From positions 18,198,341-18,262,340 of the forward strand of contig CM055889.1 in the NCBI GenBank assembly GCA_029582165.1: DNA of 64,000 nucleotides, read 5' to 3'. Source of the DNA: Portulaca oleracea. Its lineage: Eukaryota > Streptophyta > Magnoliopsida > Caryophyllales > Portulacaceae. The number at the start of each line of letters is the position of its first letter. The first letter of the stretch is position 1. The notes under the pieces were generated by a model, which was given only the letters and a program-made list of their open reading frames with translations, ran no database searches and was not told where the DNA came from. The position numbers and the translations under genes are program-made. Positions 43,415 through 53,276 of this stretch are shown here, one piece after another.

Positions 43415-46363
43415 ATGGCTTGCAAAAGATCTTTCATGAATTCACCAAGTGAATTGAAACGCTTGGAGCTACAAATTGATGATCTTACCAAACAAATGGA
43501 AGTATTTGGGATCCTTCAAAAGGGAGGATCAAGAAGCGCTTGTTCACGTAAGGTTTACCCCTATGAAGTTGAATATGAAGCACCTTATGAAAGGAGTAAA
43601 CGTTCCAGGAAGAAGAATGGGAAGAAAGTTCAAAAAGATTTCTTACCATCCGATTACAAAGGTGACTCCATCAACAATCTTGAAGGAGTTAAGCAAGGGA
43701 GCATGGATGTACTTGATTATACAATAGAGTTCAAGTGGCAACTATGGAAGTATGCCCTTAAGGAGGATGACTCACAAGTTTTGGTATGTTACTTTCTTGG
43801 TCTTAATGATTACATTCGGCATGTTGTTGTAAATCAACCTTACACAAACTTGGAAGAGTTGAGTTCTTTAGCTCTTGATGTTGAAATAAAAGCAAAGAGT
43901 AAAGAACTTTGGGATAAAACCCATGTACAACAAAGACCCCCATTTCCCACAAAACAACCAAACACAAAAGCTCCACAAAATCAGCCCCCATCCCATCCTA
44001 AACCTCTAATCCAAAGCTCCTCAAAACAGCTTATAAACCTTCCCACTCCCATTGTCCCAAGTACATGTCTATATTACCAAAGTATTGATCATGTTGAAAG
44101 TGCATGTCCTAAGGAGAAAGAAGTATCTTTGGTTGATTGTCAAACATCATTAAGCATGCAACCAGAAATTGAAAGTGTGGTATTTGATGTATTTGACGAG
44201 CATGAGGATGTTCATAAACTTGGCATGAATGAGGTATGTAGCGTACCTCATGAAGTACACGAGGAAGAAAAAGAGGATGATATTGTACTAGAAAAGATGT
44301 ATGTAGAAGAATTAAATGGAGAAGAGTTGCTTGTTGTAAGTAGAGTCTTGAAAGAGGCTAGTGTACCGCAAGATCAACAACAAAGAGAGCTTATTTCTTA
44401 CTCTCATTATACCATCCAAGAAGAAGTAAGTTCATTGATCCAAGGAGGAGAAAGTAGCGCCATCTATGAGGATCTTGACACTAGCATTGGCGTTGATAAG
44501 GATCATGGCAATGATATTGGCCTCGCTACAACAAGGGTCCAAACATTACAAATGGAGAGCTATTCAAATGGTCATTCATTTCGTGACAAGGACATTCATT
44601 TTGATCCAAGAAGTTTAGTAAGTCTTTGTTTTTACAAGATTTGCAAAAATTCATTATATTGTAATATTACTTCTATGGATTCTTGTTATACTTTGTTGGA
44701 AGAATCAAAGTTGTATGATAGAAGTATCATGCTCCAAGAGGCGTCCTTATTACCACCTTGTGTCTCTCGGCTCAAGGAGGATCAAAGTACTCTTATGGCA
44801 CTTATGGAGAATAAGTATCATGAATTTGAAGAACCAAGGAGTCTCATTCTTACACCAATGGAGGTTGGAAATCAAGAGCCTATAAAGGATCAAGATCCTT
44901 TACCATCACTTGTTCTCATTTGTGAATATTTGGATGAAAGACAAGCACCATCGACAAGTGACCTCTCTCACTTATCTCTTTTGGTACGTTTCTCTTCCAT
45001 GAGTATTATCATGCATCAAAGGCTGCCATCAAATCCTATGATTCATCACCGAATGGTCTATGCAAATGATCAAGCACAATTCATGGATAACTACATCAAT
45101 GTCCTTGATTTTCATAGTATACAACATATTTTGAAAGAGTATGTACCATTGCAATGTAAAGAGATTGTATTTGTATACTTTGATAACATTTTTGTATGTA
45201 GTAGAAGTAGAAAGGAGTATGTAAATCCTTTGGAGTTAGCCTTAGCGAAGCGTAAGAAGCCACATGGAGAATTGGAGTACTTGGAGAAATGTCCTTACCT
45301 CTCGTCCAAGAATATGCTATCTCACCATATCTCATCAAATGGACTAATTCAAGTGGACAAAAGGAAGAAAGGAGTTATTCAAGAAGGGTCCATACTTGCA
45401 TCCATACTTGAGGTACTATGTCTCTTAAAGGATGCTAATGATCATCATATTCTTTTATTCCCTATTCTTGCATCATATTTGTTCATTACAAATGGAGTTG
45501 AGAAAGGTGAAGTCCTATCTCAAGGAAGTTGTCCCATGGATTATTTTGGTGACAAACTAAGTGGAGAAAAGAAGAAGCTTCACACTTATGGCTTAGCATT
45601 CATACTTGTTGCTATCATGAGGATATTTGAGCAAAAGGATTATTATCTTGAAGGATTCATGCTTAAGCTTAGTGATTCTTACAAAGTATTGGAGTATGTT
45701 TCATGTGATAAGGAGATCAAGCCATCATTATGCTTTGAGATGAAGTACTTGATTCGTTCATCAAAATCAAGTCACTTGGAGGAAGCAAGTCCTTTGACTA
45801 AAGGAAGTTTTCTAACGAGGAGATACATGTTTGATTCAAGAGTACTTAGTCTTGAATATATCAAGGAGTTGTATGAAGATGATGATGATTTTAAAGAAGT
45901 ATACAAGGTATGTGAGAAGCATCCTCAACAATCCTTTTATATTGATCATGGATTTCTTTTCAAAGGGAATCAAGTGTGTATTCCAAGGAGTGGAATTCGT
46001 GAAATCTTGATCATGGAAGTACATGGAAGTTCTTTTGATCATTTGGGTCTACTCAATACATATTTCAAGATGAAGGAGTATTATTTCTGGCCTAGCATGA
46101 TCGTTGATATCAAGTATAAGCTGCAATATTGTGACATTTGCAATCCTTCTATACCATATGGAGATGAAAGCTTGAATTTTATGGTTGAAGTGCCAAGGAT
46201 TCAAGGAAGTCAAGATGATATTAAGATCGTTGAAGGTCAACCTTCAAAGATGGAACACCATATTACTATTGTCTTCATCATGAGTTACAAGCTTGTGAAT
46301 CTATACTTTGAAGTTGAGAAGTTATATGAGATTTCTACATTCTCCTCAATAAACGAGATTTGA
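43415..46363 (+). CDS. E2 Gag / catalytically dead Pol polyprotein (982 aa)
   Basis: Start MACKRSFMNSPSELKR is shared with E3. Residues 1-75: coiled, charged N-terminus. About 76-160: short gag block (WKYALKEDDSQVLVCYFLGLND); the first half of the A capsid is missing. Knuckle C218-x2-Y221-x4-H226-x4-C231 has lost its second Cys. Protease relic LIQGGESS at about 341-348 has Gln for the Asp. RT relic VYFDN (587-591) has Asn for the second Asp and no fingers. The RNase H relic (YFGDKLSGEKKKL, GLAFILVAIMRIF) lacks the Glu. The integrase zinc finger keeps HHCC (H870, H876, C906, C909), but LNFMVEVP has Asn for the first DDE Asp. The ORF ends by a one-base frameshift just before the basic tail. Expected role: structural or RNA/DNA-binding protein, not an enzyme. 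This is inference. Confidence 0.85.
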   Translation: MACKRSFMNSPSELKRLELQIDDLTKQMEVFGILQKGGSRSACSRKVYPYEVEYEAPYERSKRSRKKNGKKVQKDFLPSDYKGDSINNLEGVKQGSMDVLDYTIEFKWQLWKYALKEDDSQVLVCYFLGLNDYIRHVVVNQPYTNLEELSSLALDVEIKAKSKELWDKTHVQQRPPFPTKQPNTKAPQNQPPSHPKPLIQSSSKQLINLPTPIVPSTCLYYQSIDHVESACPKEKEVSLVDCQTSLSMQPEIESVVFDVFDEHEDVHKLGMNEVCSVPHEVHEEEKEDDIVLEKMYVEELNGEELLVVSRVLKEASVPQDQQQRELISYSHYTIQEEVSSLIQGGESSAIYEDLDTSIGVDKDHGNDIGLATTRVQTLQMESYSNGHSFRDKDIHFDPRSLVSLCFYKICKNSLYCNITSMDSCYTLLEESKLYDRSIMLQEASLLPPCVSRLKEDQSTLMALMENKYHEFEEPRSLILTPMEVGNQEPIKDQDPLPSLVLICEYLDERQAPSTSDLSHLSLLVRFSSMSIIMHQRLPSNPMIHHRMVYANDQAQFMDNYINVLDFHSIQHILKEYVPLQCKEIVFVYFDNIFVCSRSRKEYVNPLELALAKRKKPHGELEYLEKCPYLSSKNMLSHHISSNGLIQVDKRKKGVIQEGSILASILEVLCLLKDANDHHILLFPILASYLFITNGVEKGEVLSQGSCPMDYFGDKLSGEKKKLHTYGLAFILVAIMRIFEQKDYYLEGFMLKLSDSYKVLEYVSCDKEIKPSLCFEMKYLIRSSKSSHLEEASPLTKGSFLTRRYMFDSRVLSLEYIKELYEDDDDFKEVYKVCEKHPQQSFYIDHGFLFKGNQVCIPRSGIREILIMEVHGSSFDHLGLLNTYFKMKEYYFWPSMIVDIKYKLQYCDICNPSIPYGDESLNFMVEVPRIQGSQDDIKIVEGQPSKMEHHITIVFIMSYKLVNLYFEVEKLYEISTFSSINEI

Positions 46364-46572
46364 AGCACCATGATGTCATTGGATTATTCATGAGAAAACT
46401 TGGAAGAAAGTGGAAGTTTATCAAAGGGATATGTGATGATTTCAAAGCATTTAAAAAGAGAGTTTGTAATCTCTTCAAGGAACTCAAGAGGAAGAAGCAA
46501 GTTGAAGTGAACAATACTTTTGGAAAGATCTCTTATAAGAAGAAGGATGAGCTTAGAAGAAGTGCTATGTAA
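46360..46572 (+). pseudogene. E2 basic C-terminal tail (out of frame)
   Basis: 71 codons with GLFMRKLGRKWKFIKGI and KAFKKRVCNLFKELKRKKQ, rich in Lys and Arg, ending LRRSAM. In E1 the same tail is in frame with the integrase relic, so the E2 frameshift (CTCAAT against CATGAAT) is secondary. Related tails occur in C and D. Confidence 0.75.
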
Positions 46573-46594
46573 CGGTTTAGAAGAAGTTTTGTCC

Positions 46595-46629
46595 AAGTTT
46601 GAGGACAAACTTTTTCAACCGGGGGAGTA
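46595..46629 (+). other. E2 hairpin and polypurine tract
   Basis: AAGTTTG-AGGA-CAAACTT (46595-46612), then CCGGGGGAGTA at the LTR edge. Non-coding. Confidence 0.85.
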
Positions 46630-47409
46630 TGATGTATATTTGAAACGAGCAAGTTATCAATGTTTTAATCTAGCTTAGTTCATTTTGATTCTTTATGATG
46701 TCATACTTGTGTAGGATGATGTAAGCCTCAAGGGGCCTAGATTCTTGATTTGTACACGTCCAAGGGGGCTTGGGATTACTATAAATACCCCCTTAGGCCT
46801 CTTGTAAATTCATTCATTCATATATCAAATACAAAGTAAACACATGGTGTTGTTTTCTCTCTAGCTTTTGTGCTAGTTTTCGTTTCTCTTGAGGGAGATT
46901 CGATCCTATCTTCTTCTTCTAGCTTAGGGTGGCGTCCTAAGTGGTGATAGGAAGAGATTGAAGCATTCTTGAAGGTGGTGTGGCTGTATCCTCCAAGAAT
47001 CTTCAAAGCCATTATCATTCATCATTCAAATCGTGAGTTTCTTTCTAGTTTTCATTTGATCTTGTTTTTGTTTCTACATTGTTTCAAATTCAAGATTCAT
47101 TCGAATATCATTCAATCATTCAAGAAACTTACATTCCATCCATTCCTAGATTCATTTCATTCATTTCGTTCATCCATTTCGTCCATTCCATTCGTTTATC
47201 CATCCATTCATACATTCTTTCATTCAATCTTAAAGAACCACTTAAAGATCCTAGTCTTTTGTATAATTTGATCATTCTTGATCCTATTATACATCATTTC
47301 ATTCAATTTGGTTGATCTTTAAGAACTTTGAGAAGCAAGATTCTTATCTTGGTTTTTAAAGATCCTGTTTCCAAGTATAATGAGATTCCATTGATCCCAT
47401 TTTACATCA
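46630..47409 (+). repeat. E2 3' LTR with internal deletion (780 bp)
   Basis: TGATGTATATTTG joins directly to AAACGAGCAAG. Relative to the 5' LTR about 250 bp are missing between two ATTTG motifs, one of which remains. Ends CATTTTACATCA, then ACGTC. Confidence 0.92.
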
Positions 47410-47414
47410 ACGTC

Positions 47415-47706
47415 CTTGCTCCCTTGCTCCATTATTTCAAGCTTGTTGATGTAATCTCCTTTGTATTTGTATGGCAAGAACTATTCTTGAACATTATATC
47501 CATTCTTCTTGCTTGAACATTTACTCCATTCATAAGATGCTTCATATTCAACTTCATAGGGGTAAACCTTACGTGAACAAGCGCTTCTTGATCCTCCCTT
47601 TTGAAGGATCCCAAATATTTCCATTTGTTTGGTAAGATCATCAATTTGTTGCTCCATGCGTTTCAATTCACTTGGGGAATTCATGAAGAGATCTTTTGCA
47701 AGCCAT
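47415..47706 (-). pseudogene. D gag N-terminus
   Basis: The minus strand starts ATGGCTTGCAAAAGATC but has one extra base (TCTCTTC) that shifts the frame; homology resumes as MNSPSELKRMEQQIDD. CSRKVYPYEVEYEASYEW follows and a TAG after NVQE stops it. Continuous with 41944-42145 once E2 is removed. Confidence 0.82.
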
Positions 47707-47991
47707 AGAATATGAATCTTGATGAAGAAAGACTTTAAGCAAGACTCACGGTTTAGTGGGGAATGTAGGGGACGAAATGGGGAATGTGTTTAGGCTAGGT
47801 TTGAGTTTGGTTTAAGGTTTTTTGTGATGTTTATGGTTCTTTATGAGTTCTTGATGAGTTCTTGTTGAGTTCTTGATGAGTTCTTGGAAGAACTTATAGG
47901 TGGCATGAGAATGGTGGGATGGTGGGGGATAGATTTGTGGTGGAAAGATTGTTAAAGGTGATATCAAGAACCACAAGAATCGATCTCCTAG

Positions 47992-48003
47992 GCTCTGATA
48001 CCA
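47992..48003 (-). other. D primer binding site (tRNA-iMet)
   Basis: Perfect TGGTATCAGAGC on the minus strand. The leader 47707-47991 has no gene; it contains a GAGTTCTTGATGAGTTCTTG repeat near 47845-47890, also seen in the A1 leader. Confidence 0.9.
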
Positions 48004-48007
48004 ATTT

Positions 48008-49010
48008 TGATGTATAATGGGATCAAGGATGATCATATTACACAACAATATAAGAATCTTTAAACTTGGGGTTGGATAGATTGATTCTTGATCACAAGAA
48101 TGAATGAATAAAGATGGAAATGGAGTGTAAATGAATGAATAATGGATGATAAATGAATGGATGGATGGATGAACGAATGAGTGCGGATATATTCTGGTTG
48201 GTATGGAAAAGAATGGAATGAAAATGCAATGGAAATCAAAAGATTCAAAAGAATAGATTGAAACTTACAACAAGAATGAATCGTTTGATCGAATGATAAA
48301 CGGCTTGGGATCTTTTAAGGAGATACAGATTCACCACTCCTAGAATCCTCCAACTCTTCCTATCTGCATCTAAGGTATCCAATCTTAGAATAGAAGAAGA
48401 GATTCAAAAGACTCTCCCTCAAGAGAACCAATTCTAGCACACAAGCTAGAGAGAAAACACAATGTGTTTAAATTTGATTTGTATTTGATATGAGATGTAA
48501 TGAATGAATACAATGGCACCCTAGGGGGTCTATTTATACTAATCTTAGGACCCCTTGGACGTGTACCTAGGGTTCAAGAAACCAAGAATCAACTATTACA
48601 TCATATATCCTATTTATGACATCATAAACTCTAAAATACGACTCTAGAAAGAAATTGCTATAACTCCTTCAATACTTGTCCGTTTTCAATGATTCAAAAA
48701 CCATTGGAAAGCTTATTTAAAGAGCTCCAATCTGTCTTTTGATGATTTCCTCAATAGACGTATGGATCTAGAGTTATAGAGAAAAATATCAAATTGTACT
48801 TGATGGAGTCCTTTGCTGCCGTGAGAGATGACTTCTCAATAAGGACTTGGGAGTTATTTAAGCTCATTGATGTCCTGTAAATGTGAGAGTAACTCCATGA
48901 GCTAATAAACCCTTGTAGTTGTTGATACCCAAGGTGACATTTGTAGCCTCTAGCTGGATTGAGGTCCTTTAGCTAGGCCTTGATGTATATAGCTAGGCAA
49001 ATATACATCA
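48008..49010 (-). repeat. D 5' LTR (1003 bp)
   Basis: TGATGTATAATGGG...CAAATATACATCA, followed by GTAAG. TATTTATA (48531-48538) lies between AGGGGGTC (48523-48530) and GACCCCTT (48549-48556). Confidence 0.9.
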
Positions 49011-49179
49011 GTAAGGAATGTGCAAATCAATGCTTGACTGTCTGGAGGGCCTCAAGACATAATAGTTGACAATTTGAGCAAAAGGATATGCGACATAGAT
49101 GCTTCTCTTGCTAAAGATGGTGAACGTATGACACGACAATGTGCCTCCTAGCACAACTTCCATAGTAAACATCCAAGGC
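49011..49179. other. Unassigned sequence between D and A2
   Basis: 169 bp that match none of the families in the window. The minus strand is open throughout (for example EVVLGGTLSCHTF, YVAYPFAQIVNYY), but it is too short to call. It is the best candidate here for older element or host sequence. Confidence 0.4.
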
Positions 49180-51103
49180 TGATGTAGATTTGGTCCCAAA
49201 TATACATCATGGGAGCCAAATGCTTGATTTCATACAAAAGGAGCTTCAATCACTCATGCTTATCACACGTCCAAATAGCTTCATCAAGGGAGGATTGGTA
49301 ATTTGCTCAATAACTCAAGATCCGTGAAGATGTTTGATGTATATTTGCCTAGCTATATACATCAACGCCTAGCTAAAGGACCTCAATCCAGCTAGAAGCT
49401 ACAAATGTCGCCTTGGGTATCAACAACTACAAGGGTTTATTAGCTCAAGGAAGAAAGCATGAAGGACCTTGATGGTATTCTAGCTTACATGGAGTTACTC
49501 TCACATTTGGAGGACATCAATGAGCTTAAATAACTCTCAAGTCCTTATTGAGAAGTCATCTCTCACGGCAGCAAAGGACTCCATCAAGTACAGTTCGATA
49601 TTTTGCTCTATAACTCTAGATCCATACGTCTATTGAGGAAATCATCAAAAGATAGATTAGAGCTCTTTCAATAAGCTTTCCAATGGTTTTTGAATCATTG
49701 AAAACGGACAAGTATTGAAGGAGTTATAGCAATTTCTTTCTAGAGTTGTATTTTAGAGTTTATGATGTCATAAATAGGATATATGATGTAATAGTTGATT
49801 CTTGGTTTCTTGAACCCTAGGTACACGTCCAAGGGGTCCTAAAGTGTACTATAAATAGACCCCCTAGGGTGCCATTGTATTCATTCATTACATCTTATAT
49901 CAAATACAAAGTAAACACATTGTGTTTTCTCTCTAGCTTGTGTGCTAGAATTGGTTCTCTTGAAGGAGAGTCTTTTTGAATCTCTTCTTCTATTCTAAGA
50001 TTGGCTATCTTAGATAGTGATAGGAAGAGTTGGAGGATTCTAGGAGTGGTGAATCTGTATCTCCTTAGAAGATCCCAAGCCGTTTATCATTCGATCAAAG
50101 GATTCATTCTTGTTGTAAGTTTCAATCTATTCTTTTCTTTTGATTTCCATTGCATTTTCATTCCATTCTTTTCCATACCAACCAGAATACATACCCACTC
50201 ATTCGTTTATCCATCCATCCATTCATACATCATCCATTATTCATTCATTTACACTCCATTTCCATCTTTATTCATTCATTCTTGTGATCAAGAATCAATC
50301 TATCCAACCCCAAGTTTAAAGATCCTTATATTGTTGTGTAATGTGATCATCCTTGATCGCATTATACATCAATGTTGTGAAATTCATCCTAGCACCAAAT
50401 GATCTACATCAAAGGAGCTTCACAATGGCTTTTGAATCTTAGAATTTGGACAAGGAATGAGCAAGTTATCAAAGTTTTAATCTAGCTTATGTACATTTGT
50501 ATCTTTATGATGTCATACTTGTTTAGGATGATGTAAGCTAGATGCTCTCTATTTTTTTGATTGTACACGCCTAAGGGGGCTTCCATTTAGTATAAATAGA
50601 CCCTTAGGGTGCTTTGTAATTCATTCATTCAATAATACAAATACAAATCAAATTCAACATTATGTTGTTTTCTCTCTAGCTTTTGTGCTAGTTTTGTTTC
50701 TCTTGAGGGAAATTCGTCTACTTCTAGCCTTGGGTTGGCATCCTTGGTGGTGATAGGTAGAATTGAAGAGTTCTTGAAGGTGGTGTGACTATATCCTTGA
50801 AGATTCTTCACGCCATTATCAAAGTTTCATTCATTCATCACTTCGTTCATTATTTCAATTGTGAGGTTCTATTCTTGTTTCATTGATCTTGTTTTGTTTC
50901 AATCTCAAGATTCATTTGAATATCATTCAATCATTCAAGAAACTTACATTCCATCCATTATCACATTTATATCATTCATTCGTTCATCGATTTCATTCAT
51001 CCTAACCACCCATTCATTCGTTCTTTCATTCAAACTTAAAGAACCACGTAAAAGATCCTAGACTTTTGTAAAATTTGATCATCCTTGGTCTCATTATACA
51101 TCA
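49180..51103 (+). repeat. A2 5' LTR, interrupted by a solo D LTR
   Basis: TGATGTAGATTTGGTCCC (49180-49334) resumes at 50377 and ends CATTATACATCA at 51103. TATA box 50591-50598 between perfect CTAAGGG (50571-50577) and CCCTTAG (50601-50607). The left flank AAGGC has no visible partner. Confidence 0.85.
49335..50371 (+). repeat. Solo D LTR (1037 bp)
   Basis: TGATGTATATTTGCCTAGC...GCATTATACATCA, the reverse orientation to the D element next to it, with ATGTT duplications at 49330-49334 and 50372-50376. It contains about 55 bp (49450-49500, AAGGAAGAAAGCATGAAGG) absent from the other D LTRs. Confidence 0.9.
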
Positions 51104-51107
51104 AAAT

Positions 51108-51119
51108 TGGTATCAGAGC
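51108..51119 (+). other. A2 primer binding site (tRNA-iMet)
   Basis: Perfect TGGTATCAGAGC, four bases after the LTR. Confidence 0.92.
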
Positions 51120-51334
51120 CTAGGATAGTGAATCTTGTGGTTCTTGATATAATCTTTTACAATATTTTTCATCACAAATCCATTCCCCATCATCTCCCAC
51201 ATTCTCGTCCATCATTAGCTCCACAAAGAACCCCCTAAACCCAAACACAATCTAGCCTAAACACATCCAAAATCTCGTCCCTACCCCCTAACCCAAACCG
51301 TGAGTTTCTTTTTGATCTTTTTGAAACAAGATTG

Positions 51335-52434
51335 ATGGCTAGTGGAAGTAGTGCAACGGATCCACCCACGACTTCCTTAGAAGATGTAGAATTCATGAAA
51401 ACAAAAGATCGTTTACCTCACCGATCAATTGAAGAAGTATATGCATCTTCAACATAGAGAGATGCGTGATGATTCCTTTGTTAGGAAACCTCAAGAAGAT
51501 GAGGAGGATGCTCAAAGTGAATGAAGTGTACGTCCAAGGAGGGAGAAACGTTTCGACTTCAAAGTGGAAATCCCCGAATTAGATGGTAATCTTGATCCCG
51601 AAAACTTCTTAGATTGGATGCAAACTGTTGAACGTGTTTTTGATCTTAAAGAAGTTCATGATGAGAAGAAAGTGAAGTATCTGGCTCTTAAGTTGTGAAA
51701 ACATGCGTCCATTTGGTGGACTAATTTGCAAAAGAAGAGGCAAACTAAAGGGAAGGACAAGATGAAGAAAAAGTTGCAAGAAAAGTTCCTACCACCAAGT
51801 TATCTCCAAGATAACTATTACAAATTGCAACGTTTGGTTCAAAGAAGCAAAGGTGTTGAGGAGTACACAAAGGAATTTGAACATGTCCTTTGGCGTTGTG
51901 ATCTCCAAGAAGATGAACCCCAAACTTTGGTACGTTTCTTGTATGATCTTAATGATTGGATTCGCAATATTGTAGAGTTTCATTCTTACCAATCTTTGGA
52001 TGAGTTGAGTTCTTTGGCCTTGAAAGTAGAAAGGCAAAGAAAAGAAAGAGGAAAAGAGACCATAAAGTACCAAACATCCTACAAACCCCCCAAAATTCAC
52101 GCTCCTACATACAACAACAAAACAACCAAACACAAAAGCACCACAAAATCAACCTCCATCCATCCCCAAACCCCAAACCCCACGTCCAAGACCCAAAACC
52201 CTTAGCCCCAAAAAGGTGTTTTCATTGTCAAGGCTTAGGACATTATGCCTCGGAGTGTCCTAATAAAAGAGTTGTATCTTTGGTGGAATATCAAAGTGCT
52301 TTGTATGTTGAGCCGGAGTCTCATGAAAGTGAGAATGAAGAAGAGGAAAATGGCACCATTGACGTGAATGAGGAAGAAGTAGAGGAGGCGGATGAAGGTG
52401 AAATGCTAGTAGTAAGAAGGGCCTTAAGTGTTGC
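51335..52434 (+). pseudogene. A2 gag, broken
   Basis: The ATG at 51335 opens MASGSSATDPPTTS. Homology to A1 gag runs through FKVEIPEL, NFLDWMQTVERVF, KFLPPSYLQDNYYKLQRL and TLVRFLYDLNDWI, but TGA codons (for example near 51523 and 51697) and frameshifts split it. The zinc knuckle CFHCQGLGHYASEC (52217-52258) is intact. A Glu-rich linker follows (52320-52400). Confidence 0.83.
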
Positions 52435-53276
52435 TTGTATTCCAAACGAGCAAAAACAAAGGGAGAACATCTTTCATACAAGGTGTACATTCAAGGCAAG
52501 GTGTGTTCTTTAATCATTGATGGAGGAAGTTGCACTAATGCCGCTTCAACAACCGTGGTGAATAAGCTACAATTGGAGGTTAGTCTACACCCATCCCCCT
52601 ACACAATTCAATGGCTAAGTCATGGGAAGGGAATTCGTGTGGTTCATAGTGTGTTAGTAAGTCTTTCCATTGGTAAAAACTACAAAGATTCTATTTGGTG
52701 TGATGTAATTCCAATGGATGCTTGCCATATTTTGCTTTGGAGACCTTGGCTTTTTGATAGGCATGTCACGCATGATGGAAGAATGAACACCTACACGTTT
52801 GTTCTCAACAAAAAGAATATCACATTGGCTCCTCTCTCACCATCATCGATCATACGTCCCCAACAACCACAATAGGAGGAGACTAACATTGTGACATTCA
52901 TGAAGGCCGAATATCATGAGTTCCAAGAGTATAAGGATCTTATTCTAGCTAACTTGGAGGAAGAAGAAGCATCCCCAACACATGAGCATGCACGTCTTAC
53001 ACCTCTTTTGGAACGTTTCAAACATTTGTTCCCAAAAGTGATATTGAGCACAAAATTGATCTTATTCCGGGTTCTATGCTCCCCAACAAGCCGGCCTATC
53101 GTATGAATCCAAAAGATGCTCAAGAAGTTCAAAGGCAAGTGGATGATCTTTAATCCAAAGGCTTGGTACGTGAAAGTTTGAGTCCATGTGCCGTTCCCGT
53201 TTTACTTGTTCCAAATAAAGATGGATCTCAAAGAATGTGTATGGATTGTCGAGCTATAAACAAGATCACAATCAAG
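52435..53276 (+). pseudogene. A2 protease and RT start, broken
   Basis: KVCSLIIDGGSCTNAAS keeps the catalytic Asp, followed by MDACHILLWRPWLFDRHV (Gly to Trp). A TAG after PQQPQ and a deletion after LFPKV shift the frame. RT fingers are recognisable ([27 protein letters not shown]) up to 53276, where J begins. Confidence 0.82.

Larger units (their letters stand above)
42146..47409 (+). mobile_element. E2: full-length non-autonomous Ty3/gypsy element
   Basis: 5' LTR 42146-43176, primer site, 982-codon ORF, hairpin and purine tract, 3' LTR 46630-47409, perfect ACGTC duplications (42141-42145, 47410-47414) in D gag. The two LTRs differ at only a handful of sites outside one 250-bp deletion, so the insertion is recent relative to most of the window. 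Confidence 0.95.
12019..49010 (-). mobile_element. D: Ty3/gypsy element expanded to about 37 kb by nested insertion and duplication
   Basis: The left D LTR (12019-13008) has GTAAG on its outer side and a purine tract on its inner side. The right D LTR (48008-49010) has a primer site on its inner side and GTAAG on its outer side. Same orientation, correct inner signals and matching 5-bp flanks indicate one original insertion. D's own sequence survives as 3' coding sequence (16929-17333 and 29564-29984), a bit of RT-like sequence (about 17849-17982) and gag (41944-42145, 47415-47706). Everything else inside is later material: E1, E2, B array, F, K and a duplicated block. A second D LTR (22796-23716) comes from that duplication. 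Confidence 0.65.
49180..53276 (+). mobile_element. A2: decayed A-family element, 5' part
   Basis: 5' LTR split by a solo D LTR, primer site, gag, protease and the start of RT, then cut at 53277 by J. Its gag and protease are clearly of the A1 type (zinc knuckle, DGGSCTN). No 3' end is visible. Confidence 0.85.

Noticed and set aside
43803..43991. ORFs opposite to the E gag
   Set aside because: Shadow frames of the E2 coding sequence; they have no independent support.
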